Positions 38,946-51,700 of a stretch of 64,000 nucleotides of DNA are shown piece after piece. The notes beneath the pieces are model-generated. The model worked only from the letters and a program-made list of their open reading frames with translations, was not told the DNA's origin and ran no database searches. The stretch is from Pithys albifrons albifrons. Taxonomy: Eukaryota; Chordata; Aves; Passeriformes; Thamnophilidae. Numbering within the stretch: position 1 is the stretch's first letter; each line of letters begins with the position of its first letter. The translations under genes and the position numbers were made by a program. Where the stretch lies: positions 96,540,431 to 96,604,430 of the forward strand of contig NC_092461.1 of NCBI RefSeq assembly GCF_047495875.1, read 5' to 3'.

Positions 38946-40770
38946 TAGTCCATTTACTAGATCATGGTGTCTATCAATATGTGGAGAAGTTGTGAAGGTT
39001 ACTGCTAGCAAGAAGAATATTCTACCAGAATGTTTGAGGTTTAGGAGTTCTATATTTTTATCTGTTTAAGGGAGGTAAAAATGTGCTAAAACATAAAGAA
39101 AATCAGTAAAAGTGTTGGCTTGGGGTAACAGATAGACGAAATGCTTGACAGAAGAAAAGCTTTCAAAAATGTCTTCAGCTGACAAGTTGAGAGTTTTTTA
39201 CTTTAGTCTTGTCACATAGTCTTGACTCCCTTTGCCTTCAGTTTTACTTCTTTCTGACCATTAATGAAAATAATAGTTCTCAGAGCATAGCCACTTTGGC
39301 TTTTCTTTTGATCTGTCTTTATCAGAGAAAATTTTCAGAAGCTTCTGTTGGGGAAGGACTATGCATTTTGGTTTTCATTATCAGCACGACAAATTGAGAG
39401 GACTCTGGATTGCAGAAGAAGCAAACGAAGGGGAACATGGCGCAAATCTTCAAATGTGTTAAAGGCATAAAGGCAATGGGAATAATTCTCTGTTCCTGAT
39501 GAAGATTTCAGGAAGTAATAGGCTTCAAACAACACCAGAAATTAAAAATTCTAACAGTAGGGAAAGTTAAGACTTGAAATCAGATGGTTTGGGTACCTTT
39601 TAAAATCCCCAGCAGGAGAGGTATTTAAATGTCCATCAGAGGCATAATTTTGATGTTGACTGAAAATAAATAGCATAAAAATACAAAAAAATCAATGGAG
39701 GGAAGCAATAAAGGAAAACTTTGTATTTCACATTTTGAAGTCTATGAAAAAATACATAATTTAGTATTTTAAACAAAAGTTATATCCTGGTGCAGAGAGG
39801 TATAGACCTTTGCTATCTGCAATTATATTCTTTCTTTTGTACAGGGATTATTTTATTTCAGCCTGAAGCTGGAAGTCAAGATGGCTAACCATAGAGCTCA
39901 AGCAATCCAAAATACAATTAAAATTAAATTGTCCTATTAGTGGAGAATAAACCTGTATTTTCTCTCTTTTGGAATAAAAAGCTAACAACTCTGGTGTTGG
40001 CTGACACTCTCGTGTTGTGGCTCTAACAATGGAAGAAATAGTCTCCCTGTTATTCATTCCTTCTATTCCTTTCCTTCCCTCTGGCCACTTAATGAGCAAC
40101 TTTTGATGCTGAAGTGTATTGCACACAATTAAGATTTGTCTCCTATAGATACAGTTTAGTGAGTTCACTTCTCAAAAATGTGTAGGAAAACCTACCATCT
40201 TTCACATTTTCTGAATTCTTAAGACAATTTCTATCCAAAAAAATCCCAAACTACTTCATGTGCTAAGGTACATAATTCATTTTTCTACAGTTTGGAAAGG
40301 GTTTCGGTGTAGCAAATTGCATACTGAGTTGATAGATAGCATTCCCACGGGCATTGTCACAGATGATCCATAGACAGAATCTTCCGGGACAGAGTGTTTG
40401 TTGAACTGCATGAAGTGGAGGGTTATTTTTTCTCAGTTGGCCGCTGCATTTCAGGGCTTCAGCCCTGAACTGTAACTGTGTCATGCACCACATGCATTAA
40501 TCTATAAAACATTTTAAGCTTTGAAAAATCCTCTTTTCAAATCACACGCAAAAGTGGTGCAGAGGCACAGAGAAGCAGGCCAGATGTACCTAAAAAATTA
40601 TAACTAGCTTTCTGATCAAATGGAAATGTTAGAAAAAGAGAGATATCACTGTGATATCAGGAACTATTTCAAATTGCAACCCTTAATGTAAAATATGGTT
40701 GTTTGCATCTACTGTAAATGATGTGTTTTATATTCACATAGTCTACAGCAGTATATTTTAATCAATCTAG

Positions 40771-41022
40771 ATAACACTGCCAGAATTTTGACAAGAAGGA
40801 ATGGCTTTAGTCGGCATGAAATAAGTACTTACCTTCTACCAGTGGTGATATCGGACAACGACTACCCGATCCAGAGCAGCACGGGCACGCTGACCATTCG
40901 CGTGTGTGCCTGCGACAGCCGGGGGAATATGCAGTCCTGCAATGCTGAGGCCTTGCTCCTCCCTGCTGGCCTCAGCACAGGGGCACTTGTTGCCATTCTC
41001 CTCTGCATCATTATCCTGCTAG
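40771..41022 (+). CDS. CDH10: CDH10 exon I: EC5 end and most of the transmembrane helix
   Basis: This 252-bp exon lies between TCTAG and CTAG|GTAAGA, phase 1 to phase 1. It encodes [20 protein letters not shown], then [20 protein letters not shown], then the cysteine-bearing membrane-proximal stretch [20 protein letters not shown]. It ends in the first part of the membrane helix, [18 protein letters not shown]. The helix is completed by exon J. Confidence 0.95.
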
Positions 41023-41486
41023 GTAAGAAAAGAAATGCGTCTTTCCCAACCCAGGAAAAAATATTTTAGGCCTGATTCATTTCACAAATTTATGCAGGTT
41101 GATAAAATCAATGATCATGGATTCTGCAAGAAGAATTTAACTGCAACTTAAAATAAAAAGAAGAAAATCAAAGGCTAATCCTGTTTTTCTGTTAATTGGA
41201 CACTGTAAATAAGAATTCAAGACCCAGACTGTTAAAACTATCAGTGTGCAACCAGAAGCTCATTTATGTGTTTTCATTAAGTTGTCCAAAAAGAGAAAGA
41301 TCAGAGAGGAGGAATAATATATCAAAAATTGCTTTCATGTCTTTAAATTTTTTTTGGATGAAATGACTCTTTTTTATATAAATATCTAAAGTCAACATCC
41401 ACTATATATTTCACACATAATATGATAGCAAACAGTATTTTTATTAGATTAAAGCACTGTCTGTCCAGAAGTTTCTGTGCTGGAAT

Positions 41487-41557
41487 TAAAAAAAAAAAAC
41501 AAAAACAAACAAAACAAAAAAAAAACAACAAACAAACAAAAAAAAACCCAAAAAACA
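41487..41557. repeat. A-rich tract with C interruptions
   Basis: Runs of A broken by single C, in the I-J intron; a similar tract is at 15518-15590 and 29842-29932. Confidence 0.9.
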
Positions 41558-41916
41558 GTTTTGTGAAACCTCCATTTATGGTGTTCACAATATCACTTAA
41601 TGACCTATAATTCACCTCAAACCCAGTTTTTAACAGTATACTTTGAGCTTGTAAAAGGAAAAATATCTTCAGAATAGACGTGGCTATTTTAAAACTCATT
41701 ACAGTTACAGAAGTAGCATGAAGACAAGCTCATGGTCCTGTAAAGCAGAGCACATAAAGTGTGTGCAAAATGGCATTTTTTGATAAGTTTATCCAGTTAC
41801 CAGAGAGAAACAAGTTGCTGAAATGTAGCTGAAACATAGCTCTTGTACCTGGTGAATTTCCTGCTAAGAAATGGTTAAATGGAGATCTTTGCCCATTCTT
41901 TGTTTCTCTCTTTAAG

Positions 41917-42410
41917 TTATAGTGGTGCTATTTGCTGCTCTGAAGAGGCAACGAAAGAAGGAGCCTTTGATCCTCTCTAAAGAGGACATCAGAGACAACA
42001 TTGTAAGTTACAATGATGAAGGTGGTGGAGAGGAAGACACACAAGCCTTTGATATTGGCACACTGAGGAATCCTGCAGCTATTGAAGACAAGAAGCTTCG
42101 ACGAGACATTATCCCTGAAACATTATTTGTACCAAGGAGGACTCCTTCGGCACCAGACAACACAGATGTCCGAGATTTCATTAACCAAAGGCTAAAAGAG
42201 CATGATACTGATCCTTCCGCACCCCCGTATGACTCGCTTGCAACCTATGCCTATGAAGGAAATGATTCAATAGCTGAATCTTTGAGCTCCTTGGAGTCAG
42301 GTACTACCGAAGGAGACCAAAACTATGATTACCTCCGAGAATGGGGCCCTCGGTTTAATAAGCTAGCTGAGATGTATGGAGGAGGAGAAAGTGACAAAGA
42401 CACTTCTTAA
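41917..42410 (+). CDS. CDH10: CDH10 terminal coding exon J: end of helix and cytoplasmic tail
   Basis: This exon follows TTTAAG and finishes the membrane helix (VIVVLFAAL). The stop-transfer sequence KRQRKK comes next. The juxtamembrane stretch with [17 protein letters not shown] is the p120-catenin binding region. The distal, serine-rich catenin-binding domain follows, with [20 protein letters not shown], then [20 protein letters not shown], and a TAA stop at 42408-42410. The last residues read DKDTS, one longer than the DKDS I recall for human. The tail links the adhesion receptor to beta-catenin, alpha-catenin and actin. Confidence 0.97.
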
Positions 42411-42995
42411 CCTACAGTAGCTACGTTGTTTTTTTTCCTTTGAGCGGAAGTAATTTTACAGACACCTTCTGCACTCAAGAGTATTTAACATTCAGGAAAA
42501 TTTTCCTGCCACTCAGCACAATGGTTTCCTTTTAAACTTTGTTTTAAACTTGTCCATTAATGTCATTCATTCTTTCTAGTAGGATGCCACTTGGAAAATA
42601 TACAGCATTTTATTTAATTAACTTCCAAGAGCCAAAGCTATGGAAATTCAGTGTTGTTCATTTTAGTAAATAAAATAAACAATATCTTACCTTCTGAAAT
42701 TTGAACAGGGTGATATTCCCTTAAGCAACCTCATGTACAAGCCGCTTCTGTTAGGTACATGTCCTATCCCTGAAAGTGCAGCTTTTAAGATGGCAAAGAA
42801 GAAAAAATCCAATATGTCCTGTTCTGTACATTAAAATAAAACAAAATGTACACGTGGTGTTAATAAGTGTAATATGCAGCTGGTTTAAAAAAAAAAAGTT
42901 TGTGCAACTTCATTTCATCAAATTCTATCTGCCAATGTTTTATATTTATATTTTTGTATTTATTTTTAAAAAATAAACCAGTTTTTACAACTATG
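42411..42995 (+). other. CDH10: CDH10 3' untranslated region
   Basis: This AT-rich sequence runs from the stop codon to the last strong polyadenylation signal. The right end is inferred from AATAAA at 42972-42977 plus 10-20 bases. Earlier AATAAA hexamers at 42669-42674, 42674-42679 and 42835-42840 could give shorter transcripts. The 42835 signal is followed by a GT-rich stretch. Transcript data would fix the end. Confidence 0.6.
42972..42977 (+). promoter_or_regulatory. CDH10: Probable main polyadenylation signal of CDH10
   Basis: This is a canonical AATAAA 562 bp after the stop codon, followed about 30 bp later by a T/G-rich tract (TTGCTACTTGCCTGCCTG). It is the last such signal before sequence that looks intergenic. 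Confidence 0.55.
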
Positions 42996-45900
42996 TTGCT
43001 ACTTGCCTGCCTGTTCTGGCCATGAATCTCAGGCTTGAAGAGAACGTGGAATTTCTCCTATGATAGCAAAGCCAAGTGCTAGTACTTTTGGGTGGCAGTG
43101 TTCACCATACATACAACACAGTGTGAAGTGCTTGTGCTGGGAGAGAGTCAAGCTGTAGACTTGTTTGCTTGCTTAGAAATGCTACTTCCTATAGTTTAAT
43201 ATTTAAGAGATTTTTTTTTACTTTATTTTTGCACTCAACTAATTATATTCTAGTCTAGAAAGACAACTTACAATTTTGTCTTAACTTGAGTTCTAAAATC
43301 TGGTACAAGTAATCTATCCACATATATAAAATTAGTTTTAAAATGTCAGTGTATTTGCTCTATAGTTTTTTATTTTGAATCACAATTGCATCATCAGAGG
43401 TGATATATAATTGCAGCAGGTAAAGGGTAAAAATATGTTTAATCAATCATTTTTAAGCTCTATTTTTCCAAAGACAAATAATCTGTTGACAAACCACTGC
43501 ATGTTGCCTCGCAACCACCTGAGGATCACCTAATCTCTTTCACAGTACGAAGACTGAGAAAGTGTCAGTAAGAGTAGCACAGCCCACACTCAATTTCCTG
43601 AGCTTTATAATATCTTGGAAAAGTCTAGTAAAAAGAAACCTGACCAACTAGCCAATTGTAACCAAATTATACTTTAGCTATCAAAAGCCAAAGGAGGTCT
43701 CCAAAAACATTTTCAAATGTCTCTTTTCCCTTTTTCCTTTCAATATTTCAGTTACACAAATTTTGTAGGAAACAAGGGCTTCAATTTTGAAACATTTCTG
43801 AGATTAAATAATTTCAGAGCAAAAGCAGGATGCCATGAGGTCTGTATTTACTTAGTTACTGTGAGAGAAATACATCTGAAGGATAATCCCTTCTCTGTTT
43901 CTCTGTGCTTACTGGCATAAAAACAAGATATATTGAAAATATATTAGTCCCTTGAAAAGTGAAATGCTGCATTCCCATTTGGTTGGATATTTCAGTCTCC
44001 TTAATGGACTGATTAAATCCAATGAAGTTGAAAGCTGAATTAAGTACCATTATGCAAGCTATTTTGGTGCAATGGAGAGCAAATTTTTATTGACTTGATA
44101 TCAACATAAACTATTTGATCTATTAAGAAGCTGTGATATTATGGATTTTTCTTCATTTCACTCAATAATAATTTCATTAACCAAGGATTTTTTATATTTC
44201 TTAAAATGATTCTGAGAATATTAAGAAATATCTTACAATATCAGCATTACAAAGCTTTGTACAAGTCTTACAGGTGATACAAATAGTTGATATGCTTTAT
44301 AATTATCTAGTGAATGGGATCTATTTTTTTTCCTTCCAAATCTCCATTAGACCTTCAACAGCATGTAATAGGAAGAGAGAAATAAAGAGTATTCAACCAC
44401 TAAATACTATTTCAAAACTACTTTCTGTCTGCAGCAACATTGAGATCAGTGACACGCTATTTTAACTAAGCATGTACTAGGACAGAAAATAAAATAGGCT
44501 ATAAAACAGCTGTGGTTTTAACTCTGCTAAAACCAAGATTTTGGTTAAACAGGGTCAGACAATACTTCCACATAGAAATCAGTAAAAATATCTGCGTTTT
44601 TTTTTCAGAAAAGAAAACAAAAAAGCACACAGCTCCCTCACTCTTTGTATTACCAGCAAATGTCAAATATGACTCTACTATCGTGATTTGCCTTTCGGTA
44701 TCAAATGTCATGGAAAGGGAGAAAGCAATCAAGGGCACTACTGCAATGCCTTCTTACACCCTTAAAATAGTGGAGAACTGGAAAGTGAAACTCTCAGACA
44801 GTTCAAAGTGAAGACAATGTAAAATAGGATACCTGCTTCCCAAGGAGTACATCCTAAGCCTAGCCACATGACATTTATGAAATTTAAACTTAATAACATT
44901 TAGTAAACAAGATCCTGGTATTGTTTAATCTGAATGAATTTTCCTGCATGCTCTTAAGACAAAAATGCCATAGGACCACCTAAAACAAAGAAAATACTTT
45001 AATATTGTATTTCAGGTGGAACTTACAAATTACTTACAAGACAAGCATTGTGAATGTTTAAAAATTCAGTCACTGGCCCCCCAAGAGACAGTGAGTTCTT
45101 AGAGTCTGTTGCAAAAAAACCCTTCTTTTTTAAGCAGATTTTATGGAGGCAGATGTTTACAAGATCCTGTTAAAAACATCAATGAAAATAGTAGTATTTC
45201 ATCGGGGCTTCAGGGAAAAGGTTGATAGTAGGAACCTTCTAAGCAGAGCTAAAAATCCCAGAGAATAAAACACCTGAACCAACAAAATCCTGACATTGCA
45301 AATGATCAGGTCAATATTCACCAGCTGCCAGCTCTGTCTATGCAGATGTCTTTTCACTAAATCACTCTTAAAAGGCATCCTATCCCCACCATTTATCCTT
45401 CAATCATATGTAATACTATTTCCAGGACAAACTATTTATCATTTATATTACTGTTTCTCAAAAGTCTATGCTTCATTCCTCTCACTCATTGTTTAGTGTG
45501 ACTCTACTAACTTTGAATCAGAGTTTCTCATAATGATTTTTTAAAATCCTTCTTATGCTATCTGTCAAACAAAGTTGGAAGAAGGAGAACGAAATTTGCT
45601 AAATTATTCTCCTTCAAACCTGTTCTTTAAAATTTCCTTCTGTTGGATTAAATACAAAAAAATTGGTTTTGTCTACAGAGCTGCTCCCTACACTAATCAC
45701 AGAATCAGAATATTCTGAGTTGGAATTGACCCACAAGGATCATCATGAATGAAGAAGAAAATTAAATCCAGTCATTGATTCAAGTTGCTCCAGATTTGTT
45801 AGCCCTTATACTATCAGAAATAAATTTTTTGACTGTTCCTCCAGGTTTATCCAACATTTGGGAAAAAGTAAAAACTGTCTTTTGGTCCATCACTAACTAC

Positions 45901-48407
45901 TGAAAAGAAAAATAACTAACCTTTTAAAAGAAGATAGTTAGTATCATATATCTGATATAAAATATCAACAATAGAGTTTAGGTTTCCTTACTTTTTTGTC
46001 AAATAAGTAAAGTAGACATCTGACAATAAAGGTTACCAGAAGCCTTCAAACACTATTACTTGAACAGCACAGCAGTTATCTCTTCACAGCAAGATGCGCA
46101 GATAGATGTTCAAGCTAAAACAATTTCACTTATTCATGACAGTGTTATCTATTATGTTCAAAACCATCATGTAAATAGTAAACATAAGGAGATAATAATA
46201 AATATAAGGAGACATGACTACTCTTTTTTTTTTTCTTCTTCAGCAAAATATCCTGGGCTTCTCTATTGTCTCTCCAGTTTTTCAGAGGCTTGTTTAAACT
46301 CAATAGTAATATGGTTAACTGGCTGAAAAGTCATTTCTACATGACAGAAGATGCAAAATATAGAAATAACAACATGAGAATTCATAGCTAAAATAACCCA
46401 GACAGATTTTTTGTTTTAATGCTTTTGTTTGTTTTTCTTCACAGCTATTTTTGTTTTCATTTTAAAGGAATACAGTCAACCATTAAATCAAAATGATAGT
46501 TTTTAAACCAACATTTTTCTGAATGAGAATTTCTCTTTTTTTCCCATAAAAAATACCTTTTGAGAAAATTCATTGTCTTTAAATTGATGTCAACCTTAGT
46601 GAAAAATAAAAAATAAAAATCTATGTGAAAAGAAATAGGAAATATTTCTTCTTTGATTTTTGACAACAAAGCAGAGATCATACATATTTTGAACTTTGAA
46701 AAAATAATTCTGTACATTTCCATAAATGTTTGCAAAACAGTATTTTAATTATTGATTAATCATTGGAAGGAAAGCCTTTACTAAATACATTTACATCTAT
46801 GATTAGATCGGTGTGTGAAAATATTTAGCAACACTTTGTTGAGGGAATCAGAATAAAGTCTAAGTTATTATACTCGCTAAAAGATCAGAGGAAAGTCAGC
46901 AGATAAATCTAGAAATTTCCTTTTATGTTCCAAACAGGTTATAGGATGCCACCGTATCATGACTTGCAGCTCTATGGGCACAGAAGGAACAGCAAACAGA
47001 GGAAATCAATTGATCAGTAATGGCTGAAAAGTTTGGGAAGTCACAATACTGTTGACAAACTTTAATTTACAGAGGAACTTTGGTGTATTTAATATTGGTT
47101 CATAAACAATACCTCCATCATAATGTAAGTCTCTATTAATCTCCTCACATGAGTTTCATAATAGTAAGAATTGACAGAAGTAATTAACTTTTGTAATTTT
47201 GGCTGGTTTCTGCATTCACAAGGACAGAAAGTCAGAAGATTTGACCACTTACAGGAGTTTCATTTACATGTCAGAAATCAAAACAATCAGAATTTTTACA
47301 TGTAGAGGAGGGAATTTCAGTCTGCTTATCTTTCCAAGAGGCGTTTGACAAGGTCTGCCAGCAACACTCTTGAAGAAATTAAACTGGAAAGTCTTCTCCT
47401 CAACAAAATACAGAAAATCAATTAGAGTAAATATTCATAATCCTAGTAGAGGAAGTGCAAAAGTCAAATTCTTCATGATCTGATCTTTTTATCTGGAAAA
47501 AGAGATGGATAATGGGGTTAGATATCTTATTTGAGATTAAGACTAGTTAATAAAAAGGCTATTTGAAAGAATGTGAAGAGATTGAGTGATACAACAGGGT
47601 TATTCACAAATGAGGTCTTATAATAGCTAATCTGGGGAAAACCTTAGCTCAGTGTTAAGCATATAAAGAAAATAATAGATTACAGATTATTAGAAAAATA
47701 ACAAAAAAAGTTTTTCTACGGACTGCCATGTCCTTATATAGAATGTTTCTTTTCTGTCATTAGCATATTCTCCCCCAGCCAAGATATTCTCCTTCTAGCA
47801 AAGATAAAGAGGATAAGGGAGGATCAAAGCCAGAAAATCGCTTCTTTACAAGGAACAATAAGGCAGGCTACGATTCTCCACCTGACAGGAGATAGAAGAA
47901 TATCTATGAAAACATGGATGATACCGAGGATCTACTGTTCACTGTGTTTTTCAATAACAGAATCAGGAATCTTCTAATAAAAACAACAAATATCAGGTAC
48001 AAAAAGAAGAAAAAGAGGTTATTTTTCAGATACAGAAGTCACTTAAGGCTGTGGAGTTCCTTGCTGCAAGATTTTGTAGATGCTAATTGTTTAAATGGAC
48101 TGAAGGAAATGTTTCAAAAGCTCATCCATGTAAGTTATAATCATAAGAAGCCCTGAAATTTTACATTGACAGTGACCATAGAAGTAACTTATATATGTAA
48201 GTATCGCTATACACTTACTTTATGCTTACACTCCTAACCACTCACAAAGACAGGCTCTATCGACCTTCTGGTACAATGATTAATACGTTCTCATTTTTAT
48301 GACATTCCTCCTGCCATCAAAACCAAATCCCACAATATAATTCTTAATGAAAATGGATCAACAATCCTTGACATCCTATCTGCAAATGCTGCTTAAAGTA
48401 AAAAAAA
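42996..48407. other. Intergenic, downstream of CDH10
   Basis: AT-rich sequence with one small CR1 remnant (45697-45745). No frame here resembles a protein I know. Nothing else recognised. Confidence 0.7.
45697..45745 (-). mobile_element. CR1 LINE terminal remnant
   Basis: AATCACAGAATCAGAATATT and CTGAGTTGGAATTGACCCAC followed by AAGGATCATC match the last bases of a CR1 copy on the - strand. It is too short to classify further. Confidence 0.75.
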
Positions 48408-48776
48408 TGTCAATTTTTTGAGCTCCCAAGGGTCTGACCTGAGAGTCAAAAGACGTCGCCTTCACAGAAGTATCGTCAATGCTCTTATTTATTGTTCATC
48501 ACACACATACTTAAAATCTCATACTTCTAAAAGCACATGAATAACACAAGCACATTATTGGCTAATTGTTAGTGTCCATGCCTTACAACACAATTAAATT
48601 GGTCTCTGCTTGCTGCTGCTTACTGCAAGTCTCTTTTCTTTTGAAACTATCTCAAGGACACAGGCTTTGCTGCTTTCTGCATAGACTGGGTTGAGCATAC
48701 AAGCTTCTAAGTTCAAATTTCTCTCTGCAGCTGCTGAATTGTCATAGGATTGTTATCCCGAAAAAGTTTTAACAGT
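48408..48776 (-). mobile_element. Probable LTR fragment or solo LTR
   Basis: The block opens TGTCAATTTTTTGAGC and ends GTTTTAACA. On the - strand AATAAATAAG lies near 48486-48495, with a CCAAT motif upstream (near 48558) and U5-like sequence after it. No flanking duplication was found, so the ends are tentative. Confidence 0.45.
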
Positions 48777-51700
48777 ATCCAGAAGAGAGGCAGAGCAAGA
48801 AAATGGTACATGGTATTGGTAGAAAAACACTATTTTACAGACTCTACTTTACCTGTACTTGGCTAAACTTACCTTCCCTTCTCTACAGTTTCACTTTAAT
48901 TTAAATGGGGTCAAAATGCAAATTTATTCAAAGAAAATTTGATGGGTATATTTTCAAGACATTGCTGGCATAACAGCTAGCAAACACTAAATTTAATGTA
49001 ACTAAATTTAAGTTTCCATTTAAAATATTTCACTCTGTATGAAAGTCCATCAGACATAGTAAAGTATATTATAGCTAATTTAGCTGCCATAAGCGTCACT
49101 TTATTTAGTAACAGAAGTTGGTGGTAAAATTGGTTCATAACTCAGAGACTGATAAAAACCATTATTGGAAAGAAATTGTTGTTCATCTCTCTCTGTTCAA
49201 ACTTATTCATGTTTGAGAAGCATTGTTTTGCTTGCTACTCTTTATTGATGCATTCAAGGCAAAATAGAATCTAAAGAAAATACTATTTCTAACATAGATA
49301 TTCCATATATATACACATATATATACACATGTGTTCTAAATGAACATATACAAACATGTACACAATGTACACGCAGGAAAAGGGAAACAAACATGTTTCA
49401 TTCCTATTAACAAGACACACTTTTGGAAATGTCACAGTAACCTTTCTAAATGACACTCCCAGCAGAGAAACTTCAGACAACTACTATGCACAATTACACC
49501 AAGGATATATAAAACTTCTTGCATCCCCATCTCAAAACAGTGACCTGAGCAGACTCGGTGTAAATGAGGCTGGAAGACAGAAAAAAGAAAATCATGAAGT
49601 TTGTCTTGTGACCTTTATATATATAATCTGGAAAAAAAAAACCAACAAAAAAACCAGTTCTTTAAAAAAAATGGTCCTTTGTAGCTCAGGGCTTGGTCTG
49701 GCCTTCTTCCACACTAGCGCACTTGACAGAGAGGAAAAAGCTTCTTCCTAGTTGTAAATTTCCATTTACTCCAAGTATTATGGTAACTCCTACTGTCCAC
49801 TATCTTAGTTCATCTTGCTCTATTTGCCTGAGTTACACACTGGGCAGACTTGTTTTGGGAATGGTTTGAGGCTACTGTATAATGACTGTTTTGGGTAGGG
49901 ATTTGCCTCATTTCAGACAGAGATTGTAATTTGCAGTGAAAATATTCCAACACAAACTAACACTTCCAAGCAGAAGTTTTCTATTTCTACTTCAACTAGG
50001 GAGTCTTTAAATAGAATAAATACTAGGAATCATAACCTATATAGCTTTGAATTTCTGAGCTTCAAGCTTGTGCAAAAATCATCAATCGTTAAGACCAAGA
50101 ATTCACAGCTACAATCTCAAACAGAAGGCGTTTTCTTCCTTTAGTAGTTCTTCTTCAGCATTTATTTGCAAAAAGACATATGAGTAATCCTTTTAAGCCA
50201 TGAGGATTTTTATGACTAAATCAATTGCCAAACAATAAGGACAATAGTTACTAACAAAGTGCAGGTGAGCTTTCTTTTAGTAAAAGAAACCTGAACAAGA
50301 CACAATTGAAACTTATCCAATAACATACACATAAAATAAAGTAAGCACAATCTAAATAACAGCATTTTCTGATTTGCCATTACAATATTAATTATACTAA
50401 TATTGGTTTTGAGTATGATGGCCATTAGCATGTGATAATCAGATTTTTCCTCTGAAGTTCAGATTTTCTAGTATTATAATGTGTAAGGGACCATTTCATA
50501 GGCAAGATTTGCAAATGTGACTGGTCTAAGATTCCCCTGTACTTTCATGATTCTTAAAAATTGTAGTTTATTTCTGATGTAAGGCAAATTTGTTTGTTTC
50601 TTTGTTTCATGTAAATAAGGGTCTACCAGATGATTGTTTCCTGAAAGACAGAATCTTCTATTAATATTAATAAGATTCTGGAGTTTTAATCTGCCATATA
50701 GCAGGATTAAAAAAAAGTACCCCAAACCTTCAAATATAAAACATTAAAAAAGGGAAGCCTTCCTATCAGCAGAGATATGAAAGCAAATTCTATTTCATAA
50801 AATTCCAGTTCATAGGTTAAAACATGATTGAGTAATAAATTCTAAGTATTCTTAAAAGTAGTTTTACAAAATTTGCTGTATTTATTCTTTTCTAATAGCA
50901 CAATAAGAAACCCTCAGATAAGACTATGTGTTATTGTTGTCATTTTATTCACAAGCATGTTCTGACCAATACCACAGGCCTTCACTCTACTTGTAAGAAC
51001 TATCGGAACAACATTAAATATTTAATTTGCAATTGTTCACATAAAGTGTTGTAGTCTTCTCCACTTGGTTCGGGACTCAACATTTCTACAGCTGTAAAAC
51101 ATGCTTACAAACTGAAACAGGATTTTTTTTAAGACAGCAAAGAAACCATCCTCAGTGTATCTGCATTCTAAATTCAAATCTTTGGAGTTCCAGAACTACA
51201 AAGCTACCTGATTATGTGTCATTACAAAAGGATGTTAGTTCTTACAGCATCAAGTACAGCATGTCACAAAACAACTGAAGCCCATCTATATCTCCAGAAT
51301 GCCTTAAGAGTATTAAAATGCATGCCAGCAACCTTTATTGAAGGTGCCTAAAATGGCACTTGAGAGTAAGTTTAAAGACCTTCAACAGGAAGAACAAGGG
51401 AAATATTTTTCAAAGTTTCTTGTAAGAAAAGAAAACAACACACAACCAAAAAATAACTCACAGAGCTTGCAAGTATCTAACAGTTAATTTTCAGTTTTGT
51501 AACAATTTGTCAGCACTGCCATTTCAATGAAAACAAAATCTTTCTATGATTACATCCATTAATTTAATTAATGCAAGTAAAAGCAGTAGTAATCAGCAAT
51601 CATACATGCAGATAAAGTCTGTTTAAGCCTACTGAAAATAATTCCTCCTGGTCACTGTCAGCTATTTATATATTTCTAAGCTATTTAATGCACAAACAAT

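Larger units (their letters stand above)
38791..41916 (+). other. CDH10 introns H-I and I-J, interrupted by exon I at 40771-41022
   Basis: The first intron (1980 bp) has a short CR1 3' end at 38867-38945. The second (894 bp) has an A-rich tract at 41487-41557. Nothing else is visible. Confidence 0.75.
1..42995 (+). other. CDH10: CDH10 gene, 3' part (exons 3-12 by human numbering, inferred)
   Basis: This is a type II classical cadherin, a calcium-dependent homophilic adhesion receptor of neuronal membranes. Ten exons of 295, 120, 168, 188, 254, 137, 122, 109, 252 and 494 coding bases join in frame to 712 residues plus stop. These sizes and phases are those of type II cadherin genes as I know them. 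Adding the roughly 77 N-terminal residues missing here gives about 789, against 788 for human CDH10 (from memory). The paralogue was chosen by reading the protein: the EC1 segment, the RIIDGDGTDMFDIVT stretch, and the tail ending [20 protein letters not shown] match my recall of CDH10. CDH12 ends quite differently (FGEEESYNPDKVT), and CDH18, CDH9 and CDH6 differ at many positions. The 5' exons and promoter are outside the window. Confidence 0.93.

Noticed and set aside
4519..42410. Assignment to CDH12, CDH18, CDH9 or CDH6
   Set aside because: The cytoplasmic tail and EC sequences differ from those paralogues as I recall them and fit CDH10 almost residue for residue.
42776..42976. A short frame in the 3' UTR
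   Set aside because: Overlaps polyadenylation signals and A/T tracts; no coding character.
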